Source: B1SED10-16 sp046498365 (GTDB lineage Bacteria; Desulfobacterota; Desulfobacteria; Desulfobacterales; Desulfosalsimonadaceae). From it: a stretch of DNA of 13,044 nt. The stretch's first letter is position 1. Each line of letters begins with the position of its first letter. This document shows positions 1 to 7,386 of this stretch, in pieces. The translations under genes and the position numbers were made by a program. The stretch spans positions 1-13,044 of the forward strand of contig JAWOAV010000198.1 in NCBI GenBank assembly GCA_046498365.1. The letters are read 5' to 3'. Below the pieces are notes generated by a model. The model ran no database searches. It saw only the letters and a program-made list of their open reading frames with translations, and was not told the DNA's origin.

Positions 1-884
1 GGCGCGTGCCCGATCTCATCGAGAATCACCAGGCGGGAATCGGGAATCTTCTCATCGAATACCCGGCCGTTTTCAAAATGGATCAATCGATCCTGCCGCC
101 CCCAGACAATTAAGGCCGGGGCCTGGATTGCTGCCAGCACTTCCCCGAAATCCTTGTATGCATCCCGCCGGATATCGCGATACATTTTTTCGTTTATGGG
201 CCGGTTGGCCACTGCTCTTTCCGCCATCACGCTGGTAATGGGCCAGATGAGAAAGGGCTTTTTCTCCATGGAAAAATCCAGCAGATAACTGAAGTCGCTG
301 GCATTTTCCACGATCAGGGGATTTTCCCCCCGGGCCAGGTGGCGGGACAGTTCACTTTCATATTCGTACACCCCGCCAGGGTTGAACAGGGTAATGCTGG
401 CGATTTGATCGGGGTAGCGGGCCGCATAAAGCGCCGTGACGGCCCCCCCCATGGAATTTCCTGCCAGATGGAGCCGGTCTATATCCATTTCATCGAGAAA
501 AGCCCGTAAATACGAAACCTGGTTCGGGATGCAATAATCCATTTCCATCGGTTTTGCGCTCTCCCCATGTCCGGGGAGGTCGACGGCGATGATGTGAAAA
601 TCATTTTTCACCTGCTGTGAAAATCTCAGCCAGATTTCCTTGCTGGCGCCGAACCCGTGCACCAGAACCAGCGTGGGGTGGTCGCCTTTTCCGGTGCCTT
701 CCAAAAAGGCAATTTCGAGTCCGTCAATGATCCGCGTGGATGGCGCAAGTCCCGCCTCCCTCCGTTCCCTTCCTATGGCCGTATCGTAGACGCCATTTTT
801 AAAACCCGTGCAGGCGGCCAGGGACAGCAGAATAAGCATGGCCGGCAATACGCATAGAATTCGATGGTGAGGGGCAAAGGTCAT
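1..884 (-). CDS. Lipoprotein alpha/beta hydrolase (lipase/esterase-like), 3' end outside window
   Basis: I translated this frame by hand; it is open to the left edge (294 codons visible). The N-terminus has a hydrophobic signal segment ending in a lipobox (LAAC, Cys25), so the protein is probably a lipid-anchored envelope enzyme; Thr at +2 does not suggest inner-membrane retention. The rest is a classic alpha/beta hydrolase: oxyanion-hole motif HGFGAS (76-81), VDLPGHGES (101-109), nucleophile elbow GNSMGG (Ser144), acidic residue in WGRQDRLI (Asp264), and catalytic His in IGHAP (His293) right at the edge. The triad is therefore complete and little C-terminal sequence is missing. Family members hydrolyse esters such as acylglycerols; the substrate here cannot be read. 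The ATG at 884 has a strong AAGGAG ribosome site. It lies 18 bp after the universal stress gene on the same strand, so co-transcription is likely. Confidence 0.9.
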   Translation of the reverse strand, partial: MTFAPHHRILCVLPAMLILLSLAACTGFKNGVYDTAIGRERREAGLAPSTRIIDGLEIAFLEGTGKGDHPTLVLVHGFGASKEIWLRFSQQVKNDFHIIAVDLPGHGESAKPMEMDYCIPNQVSYLRAFLDEMDIDRLHLAGNSMGGAVTALYAARYPDQIASITLFNPGGVYEYESELSRHLARGENPLIVENASDFSYLLDFSMEKKPFLIWPITSVMAERAVANRPINEKMYRDIRRDAYKDFGEVLAAIQAPALIVWGRQDRLIHFENGRVFDEKIPDSRLVILDEIGHA

Positions 885-902
885 GGGAACCGGATCTCCT
901 TA

Positions 903-1394
903 TTAATGGTCTTCTTTTCTGGGTACGATAAAAACGGGAATCGGACTTCTGCGGACCACGCGCCTGGCGGTAGAACCCATTATGACGCCGACCAGACCGC
1001 CTGCGCCGGTAGTTCCCATAACGATCACATCGCATCCGCGCTCCTCGGCGGTGGATATGATCTTTTCTACAGGATTTCCCCTGACCACGAGGATTTCATC
1101 GGCAACATATTCGCATTCCGGCATCTCCGCCTTAACCTCATCGCAAAACGCGCTCAGGTTCTTCTTCATTACATCTGTTGCCTCGTTGTTGATCCGCTGC
1201 TTCAGCTCCTTCCATTCCTGCTCCGTGAGATAGAACTGAAGGGAGGGGGAGGAAGAGCCCACTTCCTCGATCACGTTGAGCATCAGCAGCGGCGCATCAT
1301 GTTTTCTGGATAGCGCCATTGCCCATGCCATTGATAAGCGGGAGTTTTCGGACAAATCGGTGGCACAAAGGATTTTTTTTATTTCCGGTATCAT
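903..1394 (-). CDS. Universal stress protein, UspA family (ATP-binding type)
   Basis: This is a 163-residue single-domain universal stress protein, slightly longer than the usual 140-150. It starts with the typical first strand KKILCATDLSENS (Asp13 at the nucleotide-binding position) and ends with the family signature: G127-TT-G130, nine residues, then G140-S141, followed by ARRVVRRSPIPVFIVP. That G-2X-G-9X-G-(S/T) pattern marks the ATP-binding subclass (MJ0577-like). An insertion around 45-75, rich in charged residues, accounts for the extra length. Such proteins are cytoplasmic dimers linked to stress survival; the specific role is unknown. The ATG at 1394 has a near-perfect AAGGAGGT ribosome site (1401-1408), which suggests strong translation. 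It is first in a probable operon with the downstream lipoprotein hydrolase; that pairing has no known mechanistic basis. Confidence 0.93.
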   Translation of the reverse strand: MIPEIKKILCATDLSENSRLSMAWAMALSRKHDAPLLMLNVIEEVGSSSPSLQFYLTEQEWKELKQRINNEATDVMKKNLSAFCDEVKAEMPECEYVADEILVVRGNPVEKIISTAEERGCDVIVMGTTGAGGLVGVIMGSTARRVVRRSPIPVFIVPRKEDH

Positions 1395-1575
1395 CTGTAA
1401 ACCTCCTTGTTATGGGTTCAGAAAATCGTTTGTTTTTACGACAGTGGATTTTCGAATGTACCATAGTTGCCCGACAAAAAGACAGAAAAAAGCGTTTCCG
1501 CGGGGCAGTTCAGCGAATGTACTACTCCTGTCATTCTTGTGTAGACATGAAAATATTCCCACAGGATGTGAGCCC

Positions 1576-1632
1576 GTAGGGGCACCCCTTGCGGGTGCCC
1601 GGAATCAGGGCGCCCGCAAGGGGTGCCCCTAC
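1576..1632. repeat. REPIN-like element: two inverted REP hairpins
   Basis: Two 25-nt arms (1576-1600 and 1608-1632) are inverted copies with one difference, separated by 7 nt (ggaatca). Each arm is itself a hairpin: GGGCACCC / GGGTGCCC with a CTTGC loop on the left, and GGGCGCCC / GGGTGCCC with a GCAAG loop and one wobble on the right. The outer ends read GTAGGGGC and GCCCCTAC. This hairpin-within-inverted-repeat design is that of REP doublets (REPINs), which are spread by RAYT (Y1 tyrosine) transposases. Similar GTAGGGGC-starting repeats are, as I recall, frequent in deltaproteobacterial genomes. No RAYT gene and no second copy is present in the window. There is no trailing T-tract, so it is not a standard terminator. 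Confidence 0.8.
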
Positions 1633-1732
1633 AAGGTCTTCCTATGCGTTATACCTATTGATAAATGCAAAGAATTGTATGTGCAGGTGACTGCGGGATC
1701 CCCCATTTCAAAAGGGTTACGCGAAAAACAGC

Positions 1733-1762
1733 TTGTTTTATTGGAGCGTTGTTTTATATAGT
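1733..1762 (+). promoter_or_regulatory. Candidate sigma-70-type promoter for the 1845-3963 operon
   Basis: TTGTTT (1733-1738) as a -35 box and TATAGT (1757-1762) as a -10 box are 18 bp apart, about 80 bp before the start codon at 1845. The -10 matches five of six consensus bases, the -35 only about half. The surrounding DNA is AT-rich compared with the genes. This is a pattern match only. Confidence 0.35.
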
Positions 1763-1844
1763 ATCGGATATTTATCGCAGAGCAACCCCGGCACTGCGTC
1801 AATAACACCGTAAAACCGGTCATTACAGGAAAGGAAATTTTGTG

Positions 1845-2582
1845 ATGGAAGCGGCATTCATCATGAACCAGGCGGTTAAATTTTTTTCTATAGGATTGAT
1901 AGCGTTAGGGTGCGGTCACCTGGTGACCTGGAAAGATATAAAGGTAAACTACACGCGTAAGATCATGCACTTTTCTCTTTTTTTCATCCCCATTTACCTG
2001 GATCAGGTAATTTTCTACGAAAAAACGCTTCCCCTGATCGTGATCAGCTGCCTCGTTTTTACGGCCATCCTGCTTGTCTACATTAAACCCCTGCGGGAGC
2101 GGTCCGCGTTGATTTCCTTGATGTTCAAAGCCTTTGACCGCCCGGAGGACCGCCCATATACGCTTTTGTGGCTTTTTACGCAGGTCGTGGCGGGGTACGT
2201 CGTTATTGTTCCCATGATTGTCCTTTTTTCGTACTACGATCTTCAGCGTTTCATTCTCCTCCCTCTGCTGATTACCGCCATAGGGGATGGTCTTGCCGAA
2301 CCCGTGGGGGTGCGTTTCGGCAGGCACAGGTACCAGGTGAATGCCCTTTTTACCAGGAAAAAGTATTTCCGGACCCTGGAGGGGAGCGCATGCGTTTTCA
2401 TCGCCAGCCTTGCCTTGATTGCCGCGCATCATGCGGCATTTTCCCCGGCGCAGTTTGTGGCGGCCATGGTCATTGTGCCGGTGGTGATGACCCTCACCGA
2501 GGCATTTTCTCCCCATACCTGGGATTCCCCCACCTTGTTCCTGGCAGGATATTTGATCCTTTTCGGCATCTCCTTTATATGA
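1845..2582 (+). CDS. CTP-dependent lipid kinase-like membrane protein (dolichol/phytol/diacylglycerol kinase family)
   Basis: This 245-residue integral membrane protein has about seven or eight hydrophobic helices. It carries the hallmarks of the SEC59/DGK1/VTE5 family (within the CDP-diglyceride synthetase-like superfamily): RKIMHF (38-43), IGDGLAEPVGVRFGRH (146-161), the TLEGS turn (177-181) and a C-terminal TEAFSPHTWDSPT segment (218-230). In characterised eukaryotic and plant members these loops bind CTP and phosphorylate a membrane alcohol (dolichol, phytol or diacylglycerol). Here the lipid acceptor is unknown. The usual Asp-Asn near the C-terminus reads Asp-Ser. I prefer ATG 1845 to the GTG at 1842 because AAGGA (1831-1835) is then 9 nt away; ATG 1863 is another option. 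The DUF401 permease gene follows after 73 bp on the same strand, so an operon is likely. Confidence 0.8.
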   Translation: MEAAFIMNQAVKFFSIGLIALGCGHLVTWKDIKVNYTRKIMHFSLFFIPIYLDQVIFYEKTLPLIVISCLVFTAILLVYIKPLRERSALISLMFKAFDRPEDRPYTLLWLFTQVVAGYVVIVPMIVLFSYYDLQRFILLPLLITAIGDGLAEPVGVRFGRHRYQVNALFTRKKYFRTLEGSACVFIASLALIAAHHAAFSPAQFVAAMVIVPVVMTLTEAFSPHTWDSPTLFLAGYLILFGISFI

Positions 2583-2614
2583 TATTGCGAGGTTTTCATT
2601 TGGATTTGTTCGCA

Positions 2615-2630
2615 CCCGGCAGCGGCCGGG
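2615..2630 (+). other. Short intergenic hairpin between the two membrane-protein genes
   Basis: CCCGGC (2615-2620), loop AGCG, GCCGGG (2625-2630) is a perfect 6-bp GC stem in the 73-bp gap between the lipid-kinase-like and DUF401 genes. No T-run follows directly, so it is more likely an mRNA processing or stability element than a terminator. It could also be chance in GC-rich DNA. Confidence 0.35.
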
Positions 2631-2655
2631 CAATGTCTTTTCCAAAAGGGCGCAT

Positions 2656-3963
2656 ATGATTACAGGTATACCGGTTCTGGTAAAAACGCTGATCGTTTTC
2701 TTCATGGTCCTGGCGTTGAACAGGATCCGCCTGAAGCTGAGCACTTCCCTTTTTGCTGGCGCCGTGATGCTGGGCGTCTGGACCGGTATGGGGCCTTATC
2801 CGCTTGCAAAAAGTCTGGCATCCAATCTCGCGGGGTTTGATACGGTCAACCTGGTGGTCGTTGTGGGCTTGATCCTGGTTATCAGCCGGCTTTTGAAAGA
2901 CAGCGGTCAACTGGACCGGATCGTTAGCCGGTTTGGCGCCCTTTCCCGCGATCCCCGCATGGTGGGTGCGGCGATGCCCGCCCTGATCGGATTGCTGCCG
3001 ATGCCCGGAGGGGCGCTTTTTTCGGCCCCCATGGTGGACACGGCGTTTTGCGAAACCATACTTTCGAAAGAAAAAAAGACGGTGGTCAATTACTGGTTCC
3101 GCCATATCTGGGAGTACTGGTGGCCGCTTTATCCGGGGGTCATTCTGGCTGTAGGCCTGCTGCAGGTAGAGATCTGGCAATTCATGGCCGTGATGCTGCC
3201 CATGACCGGCGTGACAGTTCTGGCCGGGGTTGTTTTTATCCTTCGCCCCATGGGGATCACGGCCGGATCCGGAAAGGCGGAGCGCAATATCAAGGCCCTG
3301 GGAAAATTTCTCCGGGAAATCATGCCTATCATCGTGGTGGTGGCGGTGATCGCGCTTATGGCAGTCATTACCATGACGCTCCGGATCATGGGTTTCAATA
3401 TCGCGCTGCCCGGCGGGACGGCCATCCTGCCGGGGCTTCTGGCCGCCCTGATATGGGTCGTAAGATCCAATCGCATCCCCCTGGGCCGTCTGTGGGCGGC
3501 GATGACCAACAGGGAGATTTTGCCCATGGTCCTGCTCGTGGTGTCGATCATGCTCTTCAAGGGGGTCATGACCGACAGCCATGCGGTTTCGCATATCCGG
3601 GACGAGTTGGTCTCCTACCGGTTCCCGCTGATCTGGATCATCCTGCTGATGCCCTTTTTATCCGGTTTGGTCACGGGAATCGCAATCGGGTTCGTGGGCA
3701 CTTCGTTTCCCCTCATCATCCCCTTGTTCCCCGATGGATCCCCCGTGGAATACCTTTCGTATGCATGCCTTGCCTATACGTTCGGCTATATGGGGATGAT
3801 GCTTTCGCCGGTGCACCTGTGTTTCCTGGTGACCAAAGATTATTTCAGGGCATCCCTGTTCAGAAGTTACCGTCCCCTTGCCCTCCCGGTAATTACGGTT
3901 CTTGCCTCGGGATGGATTTATTTCCTGCTGCTCAGATACGGCATTGCCGGTTTTTTGTTGTAA
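2656..3963 (+). CDS. DUF401 family integral membrane protein (permease-like)
   Basis: This 435-residue, strongly hydrophobic protein has roughly ten or more membrane helices and the conserved blocks I associate with DUF401: LLPMPGGALFSAPMVD (113-128), NYWFRHIWEYWWPLYPG (145-161), SGLVTGIAIGFVGTSFP (336-352) and GYMGMMLSPVHLC (377-389). The two Gly/Pro-rich re-entrant-like stretches, one in each half, recall the inverted two-fold architecture of ion-transporter superfamily permeases (GntP/ArsB/DASS-like). Transport is an inference; no substrate has been assigned to the family as far as I know. The charged, aromatic-rich NYWFRHIWEYWW block is striking for a membrane protein. The ATG at 2656 has AAAAGGG (2644-2650) upstream. 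It ends 18 bp before the convergent response-regulator gene ends, and no terminator is visible between them. Confidence 0.85.
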   Translation: MITGIPVLVKTLIVFFMVLALNRIRLKLSTSLFAGAVMLGVWTGMGPYPLAKSLASNLAGFDTVNLVVVVGLILVISRLLKDSGQLDRIVSRFGALSRDPRMVGAAMPALIGLLPMPGGALFSAPMVDTAFCETILSKEKKTVVNYWFRHIWEYWWPLYPGVILAVGLLQVEIWQFMAVMLPMTGVTVLAGVVFILRPMGITAGSGKAERNIKALGKFLREIMPIIVVVAVIALMAVITMTLRIMGFNIALPGGTAILPGLLAALIWVVRSNRIPLGRLWAAMTNREILPMVLLVVSIMLFKGVMTDSHAVSHIRDELVSYRFPLIWIILLMPFLSGLVTGIAIGFVGTSFPLIIPLFPDGSPVEYLSYACLAYTFGYMGMMLSPVHLCFLVTKDYFRASLFRSYRPLALPVITVLASGWIYFLLLRYGIAGFLL

Positions 3964-3981
3964 AGGGGAACTGCGTTCGCA

Positions 3982-4377
3982 TCACTGGCCGCCGGAGTCT
4001 TCCAGCACCTTTTCTATCGCCATGACCAGCTCCTTCGTGCGGACCGGTTTTGCAACAAAATAGGATCCACCGCTTTTTTTCAGCACATTGCTGCCGGTAT
4101 CGTCCTTCGTGGCAAGCGCGGTCAAGAATATTTTCGGAATATGGCCGGTTTGCCTGGATGCATTCAACTCGTCCGCCACCTGCTCCCCGGACATGTCGGG
4201 CATCATGAGGTCGAGCAGAATAATGTCGGGCAGCTGTGTACGGGCCAGTTCAATGCCGTAGGCCCCGTTGGTGGCGACGAATACGTCAAACCGGCCCGTA
4301 TGCAGAAGGTTTTCCCTCACGAAAAAACAGAAATCCTCTTCATCGTCAATAATCAACACCTTTTTTTTCGAACGCAT
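3982..4377 (-). CDS. Stand-alone receiver (REC) response regulator
   Basis: This 131-residue protein is a single CheY-like receiver with no output domain. Counting from the ATG at 4377, the acidic pair is in VLIIDDEED (Asp11/Asp12), the phospho-acceptor is Asp56 in IILLDLMMPDMSG, the switch Thr is Thr86 in IFLTALA, and the conserved Lys is Lys110 in VAKPV. All active-site residues are present, so it should be phosphorylated, most simply by the kinase encoded just upstream. I chose ATG 4377 over ATG 4386 because AAAGGA (4386-4391) sits 8 nt before 4377 but directly abuts 4386. The start lies inside the last codons of the kinase gene (32-bp overlap), a sign of translational coupling. Signalling must go through protein-protein contact or an onward phosphorelay. 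Confidence 0.92.
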   Translation of the reverse strand: MRSKKKVLIIDDEEDFCFFVRENLLHTGRFDVFVATNGAYGIELARTQLPDIILLDLMMPDMSGEQVADELNASRQTGHIPKIFLTALATKDDTGSNVLKKSGGSYFVAKPVRTKELVMAIEKVLEDSGGQ

Positions 4378-6073
4378 CTGTTTCATCCTTTATGTTGTGT
4401 TCCATGTTTGCCGCAGGTTGAAGCTTCACAAAAAAAGATGTTCCTTTTCCGGGGCTGCTTTCAACATCGATGGTCCCTTTCATGCGGTCAATGATCATAT
4501 GGGCAAGGCTCAAGCCCAGCCCGGTACCTTTGCCGGTTTCCTTTGTCGTGAAAAAAGGCTCGAATATTTTTCTCGAAATATCCTCGTCCATTCCTTTGCC
4601 CGTGTCGGTGATCTCGATGATGATCATGCTTTCTCCGACCTTGAAATAATCCGTCTGCCGGTATCCGGTCTTATAACCCACGTCCTTGACCGCCGCCTCG
4701 TATACACTGACGGTCATTTCCTTTACGGAGACATCTTCCATGGCATCGACGCCGTTGTTGATGATATTGAGGATGACCTGTTCCAGCATGTTTCTGTTCG
4801 CGCCCGCCACGATCCCTTGGTCTGGGAAATGCTTCTCCACATGAATGCGGTTTTTGCTCATGTGATGGGCCGTCAGTTTCATGGCGTCGTTTATCACTTC
4901 ACAGACATCAACCGCTTCGATGACAAACGCGGTTTTCCTGGAAAATTTCAATATGTCGTTGATAATGTTATTGACCCGATTGACGGCATTGTAAATGCGG
5001 TCGATGGACTTCCTGCCGCTTGGATTGTCTTCGGGCATGCTGGCTTCCAGGTAATCGATGCCCATGAGGATGATTTCCATCGGGTTCCGGATTTCATGGG
5101 CAATACCCGATGCAAGGCGCCCGAGAGAGGCCATCTTGTCCTTTTGTATCAATTGTTCCCGGGTCTCCCGGAGGATGTCATAGGCTTTTTGGAGCTCTGT
5201 TTCTTTTCTGACCCGTTCTGAGATGTTCTTGGATACGCCGCCTACGGCGAAAACATCCCCTTTTTCCGGATCCTTGATAGGGCTCAATGAATGGGTAAAC
5301 CACTCCTGGGCCTGCCCGCTGTAGGATTCGTATTCCACCCCGGCACCGGTCTGAAATACCGTATTCAGGTGCTCCATAAAGGCTTCGGCTTCTTTTTCAT
5401 TATGAAGCGCGGCAAACGGCATGCCCAGGATCTCGATTTCATTGGAAAACCCGTGATGCATATACAGCTTCGGATTGGCCGACAAAAACTCCCCTTCCCG
5501 GTTGACGGTAAAGACAAATAGCTCGGAATGATCGAAAAGCATCCGGTATTGGCGCTCGGTTTCCCGGAGGCGGTTTTTGCTGTCATGAGCGGTGATGGAA
5601 GCGAGAAAACCAAAAAACATGGCGATCACCACGATGAAAGGGAGCCGGAGCAGGTACCCTGCGGCCTCGCCACCCGCCAGGTAGCCCTGGTTATACAGGA
5701 TGAATCCGTAAATTCCGGAAAAAACAACCACGCTGATCATCAGGTAGCGGAATTGCGCCCCCATTGCCGCAAGGCATATGATAAAAAAATAAATCAGGTA
5801 TAAATCCGTACCCGCCATGCCGGAGAGGTAAATGCCGACCCCGATCATGAGGCCGTCAAACAGCGCAAAAGCATAAAACAGCCGCCCGTCGTAAAAATGT
5901 CGCTCGGGAATATAGAACACCAGCAGGCAGGTGGCCAGGTAAAACGCGATAAATGCGTACCCTGCGTACGGTATCGTGTCGGCCGGTGAAAGCAGGATAA
6001 AATAGGCCAGAACAATGGCGACTACCAGCCGGATGACATAAATTATCCGTTTTCGCGAAAGGGTGGAATTCAT
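4346..6073 (-). CDS. Membrane PAS sensor histidine kinase
   Basis: This 575-residue kinase has six hydrophobic helices in the first ~160 residues with very short loops, so the sensor is probably membrane-embedded rather than a periplasmic domain. Then come a PAS domain (~170-285), a short coiled linker, HisKA with phospho-accepting His326 in GIAHEIRNP, and a HATPase_c domain: N-box NIINNGVDAM (436-445), G1 DTGKGMD (490-496), F/G2 FEPFFTTKETGKGTGLGLS (504-522). All catalytic residues are present. The 20-residue tail after the ATPase fold is not recognised and overlaps the REC start. ATG 6073 is preferred to an in-frame TTG at 6079; GGGGA lies 7 nt before it. It is the third gene of the minus-strand signalling cluster, 64 bp after the HD-GYP gene, and the stand-alone REC is its likely partner. 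The ligand is unknown. Confidence 0.93.
   Translation of the reverse strand: MNSTLSRKRIIYVIRLVVAIVLAYFILLSPADTIPYAGYAFIAFYLATCLLVFYIPERHFYDGRLFYAFALFDGLMIGVGIYLSGMAGTDLYLIYFFIICLAAMGAQFRYLMISVVVFSGIYGFILYNQGYLAGGEAAGYLLRLPFIVVIAMFFGFLASITAHDSKNRLRETERQYRMLFDHSELFVFTVNREGEFLSANPKLYMHHGFSNEIEILGMPFAALHNEKEAEAFMEHLNTVFQTGAGVEYESYSGQAQEWFTHSLSPIKDPEKGDVFAVGGVSKNISERVRKETELQKAYDILRETREQLIQKDKMASLGRLASGIAHEIRNPMEIILMGIDYLEASMPEDNPSGRKSIDRIYNAVNRVNNIINDILKFSRKTAFVIEAVDVCEVINDAMKLTAHHMSKNRIHVEKHFPDQGIVAGANRNMLEQVILNIINNGVDAMEDVSVKEMTVSVYEAAVKDVGYKTGYRQTDYFKVGESMIIIEITDTGKGMDEDISRKIFEPFFTTKETGKGTGLGLSLAHMIIDRMKGTIDVESSPGKGTSFFVKLQPAANMEHNIKDETDAFEKKGVDY
4386..4391 (-). promoter_or_regulatory. Ribosome binding site for the REC gene, inside the kinase gene
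   Basis: AAAGGA on the minus strand lies within the 3' end of the histidine kinase coding sequence, 8 nt before ATG 4377. It decides the start: the earlier in-frame ATG at 4386 overlaps the site and could not use it. Confidence 0.7.
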
Positions 6074-6137
6074 TGGCAAATCCCCGAGGTCCTATAACGT
6101 TTCTCCTGCGGAGAACGTTGAAAGAAAGGCGTTTCGG

Positions 6138-7307
6138 TTACGGCCTGTGAGCGGCAATCTTTTTATCCGTACCGTCGGCAACATCCCGGTTGCTCCAAAT
6201 GAAATCGGCAAGGGATACGGGCTCCATGCGGCCGACTTCCTCCCGGATCTGCTGGATGGCTTCGATGTTGCCGATAAACAGGTCGGTAATATCCGGGTCA
6301 AAGTGCTTCCCTTTTTCAGAACTGATAATGTCCACGGCCACATCGAACGGATAGGGGTCCTTATACGGGCGGGGGGAGGTCAACGCGTCGAACGTGTCCG
6401 CAATGGCGACGATCCTTCCTGAAATGGGGATGTTGTTGCCCGACAGCCCCTGGGGATACCCTCCCCCGTTATATCTTTCATGGTGGGTCAGTGCGATTTC
6501 ATGGCTTGTTTTCAGCACGTCCGCTTTGGCGTTTTCCAGGATGGCCGCGCCGATCGTGGTATGGGTCTTGACGATTTCGAACTCTTCCTTTGTGAGACGG
6601 TCCGGTTTCAGCAGGATGTGGTCCGGAATGCCGATTTTCCCGATATCGTGCATGGGGGAGGCGTATTGTATCAATTCGACGGTTTCGGCGGGAAGCCCCA
6701 GTTTTTCTGCGATCAGGGTACAATAGCGGCTGATCCGCACAATATGGTCGCCGGTGTCCTCGTCCTTGTATTCAGTCGCCGCCACGAGCCGGTTGATGGT
6801 GTCCAGGTATGCGTACCGTAGCTCCTGGTGGGCACTCTCCAACTGGGAGGAATATGTAACGAGCTGCTCGACGTTTGCCTGGAGCTCCCTGTTGATCTGT
6901 TCCCGTTCGATCATCAGGTACCGCAGGCGGAGCACCCGTTTCAGGCGAATGGTCAGTTCCCTGAAACTGACGGGTTTCTGGACGAAATCGCTGGCGCCTG
7001 CCGTAATAACGGATTCATAATCATAGTCTTCGGTGAATCCCGTCATCACCATAACATCGGTATCGTATTTCTCCTTGATGATTCGCAGCAGGTCCACGCC
7101 GCTCATGCCCGGCATCCGGACATCCGTGATGACGACGTCAAAGGGGTTTTCGGCCATAAGCTTCAGGGCTTCATCGCCGTTTCCGGCGCTCATGCAGGCA
7201 TACCCGCTTTGGTCAAGGGCCTGGGAGATCATTCTGGTAATGGCGGCTTCGTCGTCGACTACGAGTATGGAGACGTTTTCCGGGATGTTGACAGAAGATG
7301 AGGCCAT
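6138..7307 (-). CDS. REC-HD-GYP response regulator (cyclic-di-GMP phosphodiesterase type, RpfG-like)
   Basis: This 389-residue two-domain regulator has an N-terminal REC (~10-125) with Asp62 in VVITDVRMPGMSG as phospho-acceptor and Lys111 in VQKPVS. A predicted coiled linker (~130-165) leads to an HD-GYP domain (~165-350). Metal and catalytic residues are visible: His188 in DTGDHIVRIS, His220-Asp221 in SPMHDIGKIGIPD, His275-His276 in LTHHERYNGGGYPQGL, and the GYP triplet at 283-285. HD-GYP proteins of this kind hydrolyse cyclic-di-GMP to pGpG or GMP, so phosphorylation should lower the second messenger. No GGDEF cyclase is in the window. The start at ATG 7307 is supported by GAAAGG 7 nt upstream; the frame runs further upstream without a ribosome site. 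It is the second gene of the cluster, 79 bp after the hybrid kinase, whose phosphate it may receive. Confidence 0.94.
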   Translation of the reverse strand: MASSSVNIPENVSILVVDDEAAITRMISQALDQSGYACMSAGNGDEALKLMAENPFDVVITDVRMPGMSGVDLLRIIKEKYDTDVMVMTGFTEDYDYESVITAGASDFVQKPVSFRELTIRLKRVLRLRYLMIEREQINRELQANVEQLVTYSSQLESAHQELRYAYLDTINRLVAATEYKDEDTGDHIVRISRYCTLIAEKLGLPAETVELIQYASPMHDIGKIGIPDHILLKPDRLTKEEFEIVKTHTTIGAAILENAKADVLKTSHEIALTHHERYNGGGYPQGLSGNNIPISGRIVAIADTFDALTSPRPYKDPYPFDVAVDIISSEKGKHFDPDITDLFIGNIEAIQQIREEVGRMEPVSLADFIWSNRDVADGTDKKIAAHRP

Positions 7308-7386
7308 AAAAAAACCTTTCTTTGAATGAATACATTTTGTTTGATTGCCAAAAAACGTCACAACCGGCCACAGAGCGAGGTTTTTC

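Larger units (their letters stand above)
1395..1844. other. Divergent intergenic region, no gene recognised
   Basis: About 450 bp separate the universal stress gene (minus) from the lipid-kinase-like gene (plus). It must hold the promoters for both units. It contains a REPIN-like double hairpin (1576-1632) and a candidate plus-strand promoter (1733-1762). Frames crossing it have no ribosome site or recognisable protein, and one of them translates the repeat itself. I could not identify a convincing minus-strand promoter for the stress gene. Confidence 0.6.

Noticed and set aside
1453..1522. Direct repeat CGAATGTAC (1453-1461 and 1514-1522)
   Set aside because: A nine-base match in a 450-bp region is expected by chance fairly often, and nothing else supports it.
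1576..1632. REPIN hairpins read as a bidirectional terminator or riboswitch
   Set aside because: There is no T-run after either arm and no aptamer-like core. The nested inverted hairpins fit a REP doublet better.
2596..3594. 332-codon minus-strand open frame opposite the DUF401 gene
   Set aside because: It is highly enriched in His, Asp, Gln and Arg, which is the complement of hydrophobic membrane-helix codons. It has no ribosome site or domain.
3964..3981. Terminator between the convergent DUF401 and REC genes
   Set aside because: Only 18 bp separate the stop codons, and no stem with a T-tract is visible there.
4268..5221. 317-codon plus-strand frame opposite the PAS kinase
   Set aside because: It is antisense to conserved HisKA/HATPase motifs, with no domain and no ribosome site.
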